DNA of 64,000 bases from the NCBI GenBank assembly GCA_031549265.1, contig JAVBQB010000001.1, positions 1-64,000 of the forward strand. Reading direction: 5' to 3'. A program made the position numbers and the translations under genes. This DNA is from JAVBQB01 sp031549265 (GTDB taxonomy: Bacteria > Bacillota > Clostridia > Oscillospirales > JAVBQB01). How positions within the stretch are numbered: position 1 is the first letter of the stretch; each line of letters begins with the position of its first letter. Below the pieces are notes generated by a model that was not told where the DNA came from, did not search any database, and saw only the letters and a program-made list of their open reading frames with translations. Positions 42,389-50,437 of the stretch are shown piece after piece.

Positions 42389-44395
42389 GTGAATGACGTG
42401 CTTTTGGTCGTTATAGCGTCTGTCATGTTAATAGCAATTATTGCGCTCTCGATCTATGTCAGGAAACTTATCTATAGGATTAAGGAACTTGAACACACTG
42501 CGGCGCTGATAGATTCGGCGCCCTATTACATTGCCTATGACGATAATGTAAAATCTGACTTATATGCTAACAGAGAGGCATATAAGATGACCGGTAGAGC
42601 GCCCACGGCGCCGCTCTCCAAAGAATCGACCCATGACGAGGCCGGTATGCGGTTGCTTTTTGAAGAAGCCTTCCCCGCGGTTGAAATGTATGGCACGTGG
42701 GTCGGAGAAAATACTCTGTTGCACAGCGATGGGCATTTGATTGACGTTCAGCAGTTTATATTTCCGGTAAGAGATAAGCATGGCCACCAGCTGGGGACTG
42801 CGACGCTGATGCGCGATATTTCTGAGGAGAAAAAAATGCGCCGCAGCCTTGAAATTCAGCTCGCCCTGATGAATTCGTCGTCCAACTTTGTCGTCGCGCT
42901 TGATACCGAATTCAAGGCTATATATGCTAATCCCGCATTGAAAAAGATTAGCGGTTATGAAGATATTGACCTCGATGATCTGGTTCCGGAGCTGTTTCAT
43001 GAGCCGGAGACCTGCAAAAAGATAAGGGAAAGCTGGTCGCTTGCGCTTAATAAAGGTACCGCTGAACTGGAGTCGGAATTTATCCGGCGAAATGGCGAGC
43101 GAATTTTTGTTAACCATATCATTTTCGCCATCAAGAATGATCAGGGGACGGTCACGGGAATCGGCTCTATTGTCAGCGACATAACAGAACTCAAGAGGAT
43201 TCAGCAGGATCTGATTAAATCCAAGGAGATCGCTGAGACAGCCAGCCGCGCCAAGAGTATATTCCTTTCAAACATGAGCCACGAAATCAGGACGCCCATG
43301 AACGCGATAATCGGCATGACGAAAATCGCCATGTCCACAAGCGATCCCGCCAAAATTTTCAGCAGTCTCGAGAAAGTCGCCGCCTCATCCGAGCATTTGT
43401 TAAATATCATCAATGATATTCTTGACCTGTCAAAAATCGATTCCGGGAAGCTTGAACTGTATAATACGAACTTCAGCGTTGACAAAGTCGTATCAAACGC
43501 GGTCGGAATAATTGAAAACAGGGCTGAGGCGAAGAGTCAGAGCCTGACTGTAGATATAGCCCAAGATATTCCCCCGCTTATTCTCGGTGACGCAAACCGC
43601 TTCTCACAGGTACTGATCAACCTGCTTTCAAACGCGGTAAAGTTCACGGGCGACAATGGTCACATAGCGCTGGAAGTGCATTCGGCGCTGGAGGACGGCC
43701 ATGTCCGGCTTGATATCGTGGTCTCTGACGACGGAATCGGTATGGACGAGGATCAGCAGTCAAAACTCTTCAACGCGTTTGAACAGACGAGCATATCCAT
43801 TACGTCAAAATATGGCGGGACAGGCCTCGGTCTTGCGATTTCCAAGCGCCTGGTGGAGATGATGGGCGGCAGCATATTTGTCAAGAGCGCGCCGGGTGTC
43901 GGCAGCAAGTTCTGCTTTAATGTTCTTTTTGAGATCTCGTTAACAGAGGAAAATGCAGAAGAAAAGAACCAGCAGGACAGTGACGATGTGGATTTTTCCG
44001 GCATTTGTATCCTTCTCGCCGAGGATATCGAAATAAACAGAGAAGTGGTTATGGGTATCCTTGAACCGACGAACGTGACCATTGATCAGGCGCGGGACGG
44101 GGTTGAAGCGGTAGAGATGTTCAGGAACTCACCCGGTAAATACTCCCTGATTCTGATGGATATTCAAATGCCCAGAATGGACGGTTTTGCGGCTACGCGC
44201 GCTATCCGCGGCGAAGACGCGCCCTGCGCCAAGACGATACCGATAATAGCGATGACGGCCAACGCGTTCAACGATGACGTGCAAAACTGCCTGGACGCGG
44301 GGATGAACGCGCACATCAGCAAACCGATCGACGTAGATATTGTGATGGAAACCATTTGCAGATACATACAGCAGAACGCCAGCCAAGCGATTTAG
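42389..44395 (+). CDS. Hybrid sensor histidine kinase
   Basis: A 668-residue membrane kinase. One N-terminal membrane segment (residues ~4-25) is followed by a degenerate and then a clear PAS domain (to ~285). Next come HisKA with SHEIRTPMNA (phospho-acceptor His298), HATPase with NLLSNAVKF and DDGIGM, GTGLGLAIS, and a receiver domain with phospho-acceptor Asp591 in LMDIQMPRMDG. No response regulator lies beside it. The GTG start is supported only by a weak GGAGTGAG. It lies in element 2 upstream of the recombinase; a link to sporulation is speculation. Confidence 0.88.
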   Translation: MNDVLLVVIASVMLIAIIALSIYVRKLIYRIKELEHTAALIDSAPYYIAYDDNVKSDLYANREAYKMTGRAPTAPLSKESTHDEAGMRLLFEEAFPAVEMYGTWVGENTLLHSDGHLIDVQQFIFPVRDKHGHQLGTATLMRDISEEKKMRRSLEIQLALMNSSSNFVVALDTEFKAIYANPALKKISGYEDIDLDDLVPELFHEPETCKKIRESWSLALNKGTAELESEFIRRNGERIFVNHIIFAIKNDQGTVTGIGSIVSDITELKRIQQDLIKSKEIAETASRAKSIFLSNMSHEIRTPMNAIIGMTKIAMSTSDPAKIFSSLEKVAASSEHLLNIINDILDLSKIDSGKLELYNTNFSVDKVVSNAVGIIENRAEAKSQSLTVDIAQDIPPLILGDANRFSQVLINLLSNAVKFTGDNGHIALEVHSALEDGHVRLDIVVSDDGIGMDEDQQSKLFNAFEQTSISITSKYGGTGLGLAISKRLVEMMGGSIFVKSAPGVGSKFCFNVLFEISLTEENAEEKNQQDSDDVDFSGICILLAEDIEINREVVMGILEPTNVTIDQARDGVEAVEMFRNSPGKYSLILMDIQMPRMDGFAATRAIRGEDAPCAKTIPIIAMTANAFNDDVQNCLDAGMNAHISKPIDVDIVMETICRYIQQNASQAI

Positions 44396-44408
44396 CCGGT
44401 TGCTGACC

Positions 44409-44458
44409 ATAATAAAAAGAGAAAGATATGTTAAACCATATCTTTCTCTTTTTATTAT
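44409..44458. terminator. Bidirectional terminator after the kinase
   Basis: A perfect 22-bp stem (44409-44430 with 44437-44458) around a 6-base loop. It ends in T-rich DNA on both strands and serves the kinase and the small minus-strand gene. Confidence 0.9.
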
Positions 44459-44520
44459 AATGAAATCAGTTTAGCCCCTGTTCATGCCAGAGCAATGTCC
44501 CTAACCCGAGACTTCAGCTT

Positions 44521-44712
44521 TTACGAATTTCTTCTCCCGTGCTGAGCATTGTTGTCGTCTTGCTCATGCGTTCTATCGCGGAAGGTTTCGGCTGATGCGG
44601 ATTGTCCATCCATAACACTTGCGTCATCAAAACAACGCAGCACAAACCGCACGGTTGTCATGCCGATTTTATACTCATACACTTTTGAGTTGCCCGTGAT
44701 CTCCCCTGACAT
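44521..44712 (-). CDS. Small protein divergent from recombinase 2
   Basis: A 63-residue frame: MSGEITGNSKVYEYKIGMTTV, then a hydrophobic FVLRCF patch and a charged, Asp/Arg/Gln-rich tail. GGAGGG lies eight bases before ATG 44712. Small proteins with a KIG-TT-V-like core are common beside clostridial element recombinases (TnpW-like); this resemblance is weak. Head-to-head placement with the recombinase makes it a candidate directionality factor for element 2. Confidence 0.55.
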   Translation of the reverse strand: MSGEITGNSKVYEYKIGMTTVRFVLRCFDDASVMDGQSASAETFRDRTHEQDDNNAQHGRRNS

Positions 44713-44737
44713 AGTCATCACCCTCCAGTAATACAAT
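44709..44737 (+). promoter_or_regulatory. Candidate sigma-E promoter of recombinase 2
   Basis: ACATAGT (44709-44715), a 14-base spacer, then AATACAAT (44730-44737). The -10 matches seven of eight bases of the sigma-E consensus CATACAAT, and the -35 keeps the central ATA. Transcription would start about 25 bases before the SD of the recombinase. In B. subtilis the skin recombinase gene spoIVCA also depends on sigma-E. This is a match by eye, not measured. Confidence 0.5.
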
Positions 44738-44778
44738 TTATTCAAGATGTTCCGCTGGGATGTTATTTGGAGGTCGGA

Positions 44779-46392
44779 ATGTATTGTATGTATTTGCGCA
44801 AATCCAGGGCGGATCTGGAGAACGAGGCGCGGGGTGAAATCGAGACTCTCGCGAGGCACGAGCGGACGCTGCATTCGGTCGCTGATTCAATGGGAATCAC
44901 AGTGCAGGCTGTTTACCGCGAAGTAGTTTCCGGGGAGACCATTGCTTCAAGGCCGGTTGTCCGCAAGCTGCTGGACGAAGTTAGTCAGGAAATCTGGGAA
45001 GGCGTTCTCGTCGTGGAGATCGAACGTCTGGCGCGCGGCGACACAATCGATCAGGGAGTTGTGGCGCGTACTTTTAAGCTGAGCGGCACCAGAATCATCA
45101 CACCACAGAAGACATTTGACCCGTTCAACGAGTTTGACGAGGAGTATTTTGAATTCGGACTATTCATGTCGCGCAGGGAGTATAAGATGATTAACCGCAG
45201 GCTCCAGCGCGGACGAATTGCGTCGGTGATCGAGGGCAAGTATGTCGCCAATGTTGCGCCATTGGGATATGCGCGTAAAAAGCTTGAAGGGCAAAAAGGA
45301 TATTCATTGATGCCCGTTCCCGAGGAAGCCGACGCGGTGCGCACTATTTTTGCGCTGTTCGCGGGGAATAACACAGATAAGAGCTACGCTGACCGCGACA
45401 TGAGTATTCCGCAAATTGTCGATACGCTCAATGCAACCGCCATGAGACCGCGTAACGGCGGCAAATGGACAGTATCCACGGTGCGAACTGTTCTCGCCAA
45501 TCCGGTATACATCGGGAAAATTCGCTGGAATACGAGGCCACAAAAAAAGGTGCTGACATCCGGTGAGATAAAGATCACACGTCCGCGAAATTCTGAAAAA
45601 GACTGGATTATCACAGAAGGAAAGCATGAAGCGATAATCGACAGCAGTCTTTTTGCAACGGCTCAGGACAAACTGCGGAAAAAACAAAGAGCTGTGCGCC
45701 GTGATTTCGAACTAAAGAACCCGCTCGCCGGCTTGATATTCTGCGCTCTCTGCGGAGCAAAGCTGACACGGAGACCCCATCCGGACAACAAGCCGGATAC
45801 ACTCATGTGCGCTTCAAAAGGCTGCCGTTGCGTCAGCACACGGCTTGAACTAGTCGAGCAAAGGCTGCTCTCGGCAATTACTATGCTGGATGACGACCGT
45901 ATATTAATAATCGCGGACGTACGTAGCCAAGAAGCGATTTCAAAGAACATAGTTAAACCTGACAGCCGCAAAACATTAAAAAAAGAACGGGACGCGATAC
46001 TCGCGCAGTTGGAATCAGCTCATGATCTACTCGAAAAAGGCGTCTATTCTGTAGAAACATTCACTGTGCGAGGAAGTGACCTGAATAGAAGGTTGGAGCT
46101 CATAAATGCTGCGCTGCAAGAGGATGGGCATACAGATCAAACGTTAGATATTCGAGCGAATGGAAAAGATGCTATGTCTTTCCGTCAATTTGTGGATATA
46201 TACATGCGTCTCGAAAAATGCGGGATGAAAAATGAGCTCTTAAAAACGGTAATTGAAAAAATCGAGTACGCTAAGACGGTTAACGGGCGGTGGCATGACA
46301 GTCCGGACAATTTCGAAGTGACTGTGTATTTGCGAGAGGAGCGTATCAGTGACAAAAACGAGGCGCGAACGAATTGGGACACTTTGAAATGA
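44779..46392 (+). CDS. Large serine recombinase of element 2
   Basis: A predicted integrase/excisionase for element 2, of the SpoIVCA/phage type. The 537-residue protein has a resolvase domain (MYLRKSRAD with likely nucleophile Ser9, EIVSGET-like VVSGETIASRP, EIERLARGDTID), then NRRLQRGRIASV, a recombinase domain with NPVYIGKIRW, and a zinc ribbon (CALCGAKLTRR ... CASKGCRC). ATG 44779 is five bases from GGAGG. The last six codons lie beyond the GAAT crossover site, so excision would change its C-terminus. Confidence 0.9.
   Translation: MYCMYLRKSRADLENEARGEIETLARHERTLHSVADSMGITVQAVYREVVSGETIASRPVVRKLLDEVSQEIWEGVLVVEIERLARGDTIDQGVVARTFKLSGTRIITPQKTFDPFNEFDEEYFEFGLFMSRREYKMINRRLQRGRIASVIEGKYVANVAPLGYARKKLEGQKGYSLMPVPEEADAVRTIFALFAGNNTDKSYADRDMSIPQIVDTLNATAMRPRNGGKWTVSTVRTVLANPVYIGKIRWNTRPQKKVLTSGEIKITRPRNSEKDWIITEGKHEAIIDSSLFATAQDKLRKKQRAVRRDFELKNPLAGLIFCALCGAKLTRRPHPDNKPDTLMCASKGCRCVSTRLELVEQRLLSAITMLDDDRILIIADVRSQEAISKNIVKPDSRKTLKKERDAILAQLESAHDLLEKGVYSVETFTVRGSDLNRRLELINAALQEDGHTDQTLDIRANGKDAMSFRQFVDIYMRLEKCGMKNELLKTVIEKIEYAKTVNGRWHDSPDNFEVTVYLREERISDKNEARTNWDTLK
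46345..46380. other. attR of element 2
   Basis: Outer arm ATCAGTGACA (46345-46354), inner arm GGCGCG (46362-46367) and core GAAT (46371-46374), leading into cotJC codon 66 (TTG 46374). The arms mirror those at attL2. Confidence 0.72.
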
Positions 46393-46778
46393 TCGGTACC
46401 CTCGTCCATCAGCTGACCAGAAATATGAGTGAGGAAGAAATCAAGAAGAGCGGTTACGGCGAATATTTTATCGACCACACCGCCGGCATCTATACGACTG
46501 CCGCCAGCGGAGCGCCGTGGACCGGGGCATATATCGGGGTAAAGGGCGACGTAATAACTGATCTTGTCGAAGATATGGCGGCGGAGCAGAAAGCCCGCAC
46601 AACATATGACAACATCCTCCGCATGTCCGATGATCCAGATGTTTCGGACGTCATAAAGTTCCTGCGCGAACGTGAAATAGTGCACTTTCAAAGGTTCGGT
46701 GAGGGTCTGCGCCTGACGCAGGAGCGGCTCAACTCCAAAAACTTCTATGCGATGAATCCGGCGTTCGATAAGAACTAA
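46374..46778 (+). CDS. cotJC: cotJC, piece 3 (C-terminus; interrupted gene)
   Basis: The C-terminal 134 residues of CotJC, from LGHFEMIGTLVHQLTRN through AAEQKARTTYDNIL and FLREREIVHFQRF to the family ending NFYAMNPAFDKN. Joined to pieces 1 and 2 it gives 199 residues; H68, E136 and H169 of the metal site come from here. It has no SD of its own and overlaps the end of the recombinase gene by 19 bases. A strong terminator follows, as expected for the end of the cotJ operon. Confidence 0.9.
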   Translation: MGHFEMIGTLVHQLTRNMSEEEIKKSGYGEYFIDHTAGIYTTAASGAPWTGAYIGVKGDVITDLVEDMAAEQKARTTYDNILRMSDDPDVSDVIKFLREREIVHFQRFGEGLRLTQERLNSKNFYAMNPAFDKN

Positions 46779-46779
46779 G

Positions 46780-46816
46780 CAAAAAATCCTTCGGACTCGG
46801 TCCGAAGGATTTTTTG
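46780..46816. terminator. Bidirectional terminator between cotJC and the acyl-CoA ligase
   Basis: CAAAAAATCCTTCGGAC (46780-46796), loop TCG, then the exact complement ending at 46816 with TTTTTTG. It lies right after the cotJC stop and right before the ligase stop on the other strand. Confidence 0.92.
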
Positions 46817-46821
46817 CGCTG

Positions 46822-48507
46822 TTATGCGTTTTTATCTCTTTCGCGAATTTCCACCCGCCTGATCTTGCCGGAAATTGTCTTTGGGAGTTCCGGAACGAAT
46901 TCAATGACTCTCGGATACTTGTAAGGCGCCGTATTTTTCTTGACAAAGTCCTGGAGTTCCGTGATTAGTTCGTCCGAGGGTTCAAAGCCTCTGGAGAGCA
47001 CCACGGTTGCCTTAACATTAAATCCGCGAACGGGGTCAGGTACGCCTGTAACGGCGGTCTCGAGAACGGCCGGATGCTCCAGGAGCACCGACTCGACCTC
47101 GAAAGGTCCTATACGGTATCCGCTCGATTTGATGATGTCGTCATTGCGGCCGACATACCAGATCAGGCCTATTTCGTCTTTATAAGCGGTGTCGCCGGTA
47201 TGGTAGTAACCGCCGTGCCAGGATTTCTCCGTTTCCTTCGGGCTGAGGTAATAGCCGGTATACAAACCGGTCGGGCGGTTTTCCAGCGATTGTGCGCGTA
47301 TGCATATTTCCCCTGTGACGCCGGGATCGACTTCAAAACCTTCGTCATCAAGCAGAACCATGTCGTAGCCCGGGACAGGCAGACCCATTGATCCCGGTTT
47401 CGGCTGCATCCATGGATAGAGAGTCGCGAGACAAACGGTGCATTCGGTCTGGCCAAATCCCTCGAAGATGCGCAGGCCGGTCTTCTTGCGCCATTCGTTA
47501 TATATTTCGGGGTTGAGCGCCTCACCGGCGGTGCAGCAGTGTTTCAGCGAAGAAAGATCGTATTTCTCGACGTCTTCCATCAGCATGAAGCGGTACATCG
47601 TCGGCGGAACGCAGAAGGACGTGACCTTGTATTTTTCCAGCTTCTCGAGTATGTCGGCAGCGACAAACTTGTCAAAATCATATGTGAGTATTGCCGACTC
47701 GCCCAGCCACTGGCCGTACATTTTGCCCCATAGCGATTTGAGCCAGCCTGTATCGGAGATGGTAAAATGCAGTCCCCCGGGCTCGACCCTGTGCCAGAAA
47801 ACACCGGTGCACAGATGGCCGAGCGGATAGGTGTGGTCGTGGCCGACCATCTTCGGATAGCCAGTCGTACCGGACGAAAAAGACATTATCATGAGGTCGG
47901 TGGCTTTGGTTTCGGCCTCGCCAGTCGGGCGCTCCCACTTATCGGATGCGGCTTCAATTCCGGCTTCAAAATCGATCCAGCCGTCGCCAGCCTGCTTGCG
48001 CCCGGTTACCGCTTTGAGCTTCAATGTCTCATAGTTGGAGAGTCCCGCGTCAAAGTTATCGGTGCAGTCACCGTCGCCGGTGATGACCGCCATCTTGATT
48101 TTTCCGGCATTGAGTCTGTATTCATAATCCTTGGCCGTCAGGAGATGCGTTGCCTGCACGGCCACTGCGCCGAGTTTGGAAAGGCCCATCATGCAATACC
48201 AGAACAGATAGCTGCGCTTGAGCACGAGCATGACCAGGTCGCCCTTCCCTATCCCGAGATCCTTGAAGAAGTTTGCGACTTTATTGGAGTAGCGGGACAT
48301 TTCAGAAAATGAGATGTGTTTCTCTTCGCCGCTGCCGCTGACCCAGAGCATGGAGAGCGCGTCCGGTTTGCGTTCCGCCAGCCTGTCAAGTACATCATAC
48401 GCAAAGTTGAAGTTATCGGGGTATGTGAGTTTATAATTCCGGCGCAAATCATCATAGGTGACATAATCGTCGCGATGACGTCCGGTGTATTCTTCATATA
48501 TTGGCAA
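46822..48507 (-). CDS. AMP-forming acyl-CoA synthetase
   Basis: Activates a carboxylic acid with ATP and CoA. The 561-residue ANL-family protein has the P-loop-like MSFSSGTTGYPKMV, FGQTECTV, YHTGDTAYKD and the catalytic lysine in LPKTISGKIRR. It resembles acetyl/medium-chain synthetases; the substrate is not known. Placement behind the vor genes suggests it handles the acid or acyl-CoA linked to branched-chain or aryl oxoacid breakdown. It lies 11 bases downstream of the XRE-cupin gene. Confidence 0.88.
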   Translation of the reverse strand: MPIYEEYTGRHRDDYVTYDDLRRNYKLTYPDNFNFAYDVLDRLAERKPDALSMLWVSGSGEEKHISFSEMSRYSNKVANFFKDLGIGKGDLVMLVLKRSYLFWYCMMGLSKLGAVAVQATHLLTAKDYEYRLNAGKIKMAVITGDGDCTDNFDAGLSNYETLKLKAVTGRKQAGDGWIDFEAGIEAASDKWERPTGEAETKATDLMIMSFSSGTTGYPKMVGHDHTYPLGHLCTGVFWHRVEPGGLHFTISDTGWLKSLWGKMYGQWLGESAILTYDFDKFVAADILEKLEKYKVTSFCVPPTMYRFMLMEDVEKYDLSSLKHCCTAGEALNPEIYNEWRKKTGLRIFEGFGQTECTVCLATLYPWMQPKPGSMGLPVPGYDMVLLDDEGFEVDPGVTGEICIRAQSLENRPTGLYTGYYLSPKETEKSWHGGYYHTGDTAYKDEIGLIWYVGRNDDIIKSSGYRIGPFEVESVLLEHPAVLETAVTGVPDPVRGFNVKATVVLSRGFEPSDELITELQDFVKKNTAPYKYPRVIEFVPELPKTISGKIRRVEIRERDKNA

Positions 48508-48518
48508 AGTGATACCTC

Positions 48519-49073
48519 CTATTTCATCACGACAGCTATGAATTTGGCCGGTTCTCCGCCCACTGCCGCCATTGCGTGTGGCACCTCGGAGTTAAAGTAA
48601 ACGCTGTCGCCTTCATTTAATACGTAAGTCATCTCGCCGATGTAAAATTCCATTGTGCCTGAAACCATGTAGTCGAATTCCTGGCCCTCATGAGCGTGAA
48701 GTGTTGGCTTGCCGCCTTCGCGCGGGCAGACCGTGACCATAAACGGCTCGGCGAGCTTGTTTCGGAAAGTGAATGCCAAGTGCTTGTAATCGTATGCGGC
48801 ACGGCGGTTGATGTCGTATCCACCGCCATTTCGGACAACGGTGCAGGTGGAGAGCTTAGGCGATTCGCCGCTCATAATGTCGAGTACGTCGACCTTAAAC
48901 GCGTTGGCGGCGTTGTAAAGGAAAGAGAAAGAAAAGTCCCGCTCGCCGTTCTCGTAGGAGCGGTAGTCTTCTACCGCGACGCCGATCGTCTCTGCCGCCT
49001 GTTCAATTGAAAAGCCTTCAGCTTCGCGAAGAGCGGCCAAACGCTGGCCAATCTCTCTAATCTGTTCAGTCAT
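48519..49073 (-). CDS. XRE-type regulator with cupin sensor
   Basis: A 184-residue DNA-binding regulator. A helix-turn-helix covers about residues 8-62 (LAALREAEGFSIEQAAETIGV), followed by a cupin domain (about 110-182; HAHEGQEFDYMVSGTMEFYIGE). ATG 49073 is six bases after AGGAGG; ATG 49079 abuts it. Such proteins often regulate the acyl-CoA ligase and oxidoreductase genes they sit between; here it would control this operon. The ligand is unknown. Confidence 0.85.
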   Translation of the reverse strand: MTEQIREIGQRLAALREAEGFSIEQAAETIGVAVEDYRSYENGERDFSFSFLYNAANAFKVDVLDIMSGESPKLSTCTVVRNGGGYDINRRAAYDYKHLAFTFRNKLAEPFMVTVCPREGGKPTLHAHEGQEFDYMVSGTMEFYIGEMTYVLNEGDSVYFNSEVPHAMAAVGGEPAKFIAVVMK

Positions 49074-49098
49074 GATCATCCTCCTAAAATGTTAATAA

Positions 49099-49124
49099 AA
49101 TCCCCGCCAAATGTGGCGGGGATT
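49099..49124 (-). terminator. Terminator-attenuator inside the vor operon
   Basis: AATCCCCGCCA (49099-49109) pairs with TGGCGGGGATT (49114-49124); on the minus strand TTTATTAAC follows. It stands between vorC and the XRE gene, with about 25 bases to the XRE start, too little room for a separate promoter after it. It probably lowers expression of the last two genes. Confidence 0.75.
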
Positions 49125-49148
49125 AAGTTCATTAAGCAACGGTTTGGC

Positions 49149-49688
49149 TCATGTAAAGTTGTAACCTAAATCGACTGCCTTAAGATTCGCTTCGAAAAGG
49201 TCAACTTTGCGTTCCGATACCGTCTTTTTCATCGCTTTCTGAACTAAGTCCATGCCACAAATTCCGGTTTCACGAATAATCTTGCCTACCATGACCATGT
49301 TTGCGAGGCCAATCAGGCCGTTGTCTTCCGCAAGCTTGGTCGCAGGTATGTAGAAGTTCTCAACGTCGTCGCGCTGAGATTTGCGGTCAATAAGCGTGCT
49401 GTTAATGAAAACTTTCCCCCCGGGAATTGTCGAGCTCTCGAATTTATCAAATGAGGGTAGGTTCATCGCAATCAGAATATTCGGATTAGAGACGATCGGG
49501 GAGCCAACGGGGGTATCCGAAATAATGACGCTGCAATTTGCGGTTCCGCCGCGCATCTCGGGGCCGTATGACGGAAGCCATGAAATCTGAAGGTCGGCAA
49601 ACAAACCGGTATAAGCAATAAACTTACCGGCAAACAAAATGCCCTGTCCACCGAAACCGGCGATTACCATTTTATAGTCCACGCTCAT
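49149..49688 (-). CDS. 2-oxoacid:ferredoxin oxidoreductase, gamma subunit
   Basis: The small subunit of a four-subunit enzyme that oxidises 2-oxoacids to acyl-CoA, passing electrons to ferredoxin. The 179-residue protein shows the gamma-domain start VIAGFGGQGILFAGK and SWLPSYGPEMRGGTANCSV. Its start overlaps the beta subunit stop by four bases (ATGA). Probably a Vor/Kor-type subunit. Confidence 0.88.
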   Translation of the reverse strand: MSVDYKMVIAGFGGQGILFAGKFIAYTGLFADLQISWLPSYGPEMRGGTANCSVIISDTPVGSPIVSNPNILIAMNLPSFDKFESSTIPGGKVFINSTLIDRKSQRDDVENFYIPATKLAEDNGLIGLANMVMVGKIIRETGICGMDLVQKAMKKTVSERKVDLFEANLKAVDLGYNFT

Positions 49689-50437
49689 TTGCTGACCTCC
49701 GCAGTAATATCCTTATAGACTCCAAGCGGATAATAAGGAATCATGTTGTCACGAAGCCATGACAATGCCTCGACCGGAGCAAGTCCCCAGTTTGTCGGAC
49801 AGGTGGACAGCACTTCAACAATGCTGAATCCCCTGCCGTCGATCTGGTTCTGGAACGCTTTTTTAATTGCGCGTCCTGCGGCTCTCACGTTCTTGACACT
49901 GTCGACAGACACGCGCTCGGCATAAGCGACGCCGTCAATGGTGGACAGCATTTCGCAGATCCGAAGCGGAAATCCGGCGGTTTTTATATCGCGTCCGTAA
50001 GGAGTAGTCTGAGTTATCTGGCCGGGCATCGTCGTCGGAGCCATCTGGCCGCCGGTCATGCCGTAAATGACATTGTTGACGAAGATAACCGTGATGTTCT
50101 CGCCGCGGGCCGCGGCATGCACTGTTTCAGCAGTTCCGATAGCGGCGAGATCGCCGTCGCCCTGGTATGTGAACAGGATTGAATCAGGGCGTGCGCGCTT
50201 GACTCCCGTGGCAACCGCGGGGGCGCGTCCGTGAGCCGCCTGCACCATATCGCATTCAAAATAGTTGTATGCGAGCACCGAACAGCCGACGGGCGCGATG
50301 CCGACTGTACGTCCGGTAATGCCCAGACCGTCCAGCGCTTCGGCGACCAGTCTGTGTATTATCCCGTGCGTACAGCCCGGGCAGTAATGCGTCTGGTTTT
50401 CCGACAAAGCGGCCGGCTTTTCAAATACGGTCTTCAT
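49685..50437 (-). CDS. 2-oxoacid:ferredoxin oxidoreductase, beta (TPP) subunit
   Basis: Binds thiamine diphosphate. The 250-residue protein has HYCPGCTHGIIHRL with the conserved CPGC, GAPVGCSV-like IAPVGCSVLAYNY, and the TPP motif GDGDLAAIGTAE...NNVIYGMTGGQ. The start overlaps the alpha subunit stop by one base, with GGGAGG as SD. Substrate could be 2-oxoisovalerate, 2-oxoglutarate or an aryl pyruvate. Confidence 0.9.
   Translation of the reverse strand: MKTVFEKPAALSENQTHYCPGCTHGIIHRLVAEALDGLGITGRTVGIAPVGCSVLAYNYFECDMVQAAHGRAPAVATGVKRARPDSILFTYQGDGDLAAIGTAETVHAAARGENITVIFVNNVIYGMTGGQMAPTTMPGQITQTTPYGRDIKTAGFPLRICEMLSTIDGVAYAERVSVDSVKNVRAAGRAIKKAFQNQIDGRGFSIVEVLSTCPTNWGLAPVEALSWLRDNMIPYYPLGVYKDITAEVSK

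Larger units (their letters stand above)
27610..46370. mobile_element. Element 2: 18,761-bp serine-recombinase element inside cotJC
   Basis: The stretch between GAAT at 27610-27613 and GAAT at 46371-46374. Joining the flanks restores ACC GAG GAA TTG GGA CAC, i.e. Thr-Glu-Glu-Leu-Gly-His, in cotJC. The predicted circle junction is strongly dyad: GGCGCG/CGCGCC close to the centre, and outer arms ATCAGTGACA (46345-46354) and TGTCAATGAT (27628-27637). Its recombinase gene lies at the right end. Unusually, most of its cargo is housekeeping: PBP, FtsW, yebC, mrnC, carAB, dapF, dapL and guaA. Confidence 0.82.

Noticed and set aside
46374..46778. A stand-alone short manganese-catalase gene from TTG 46374
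   Set aside because: No SD, lacks the first metal ligands, and begins exactly at the GAAT joint; it is the third piece of cotJC.
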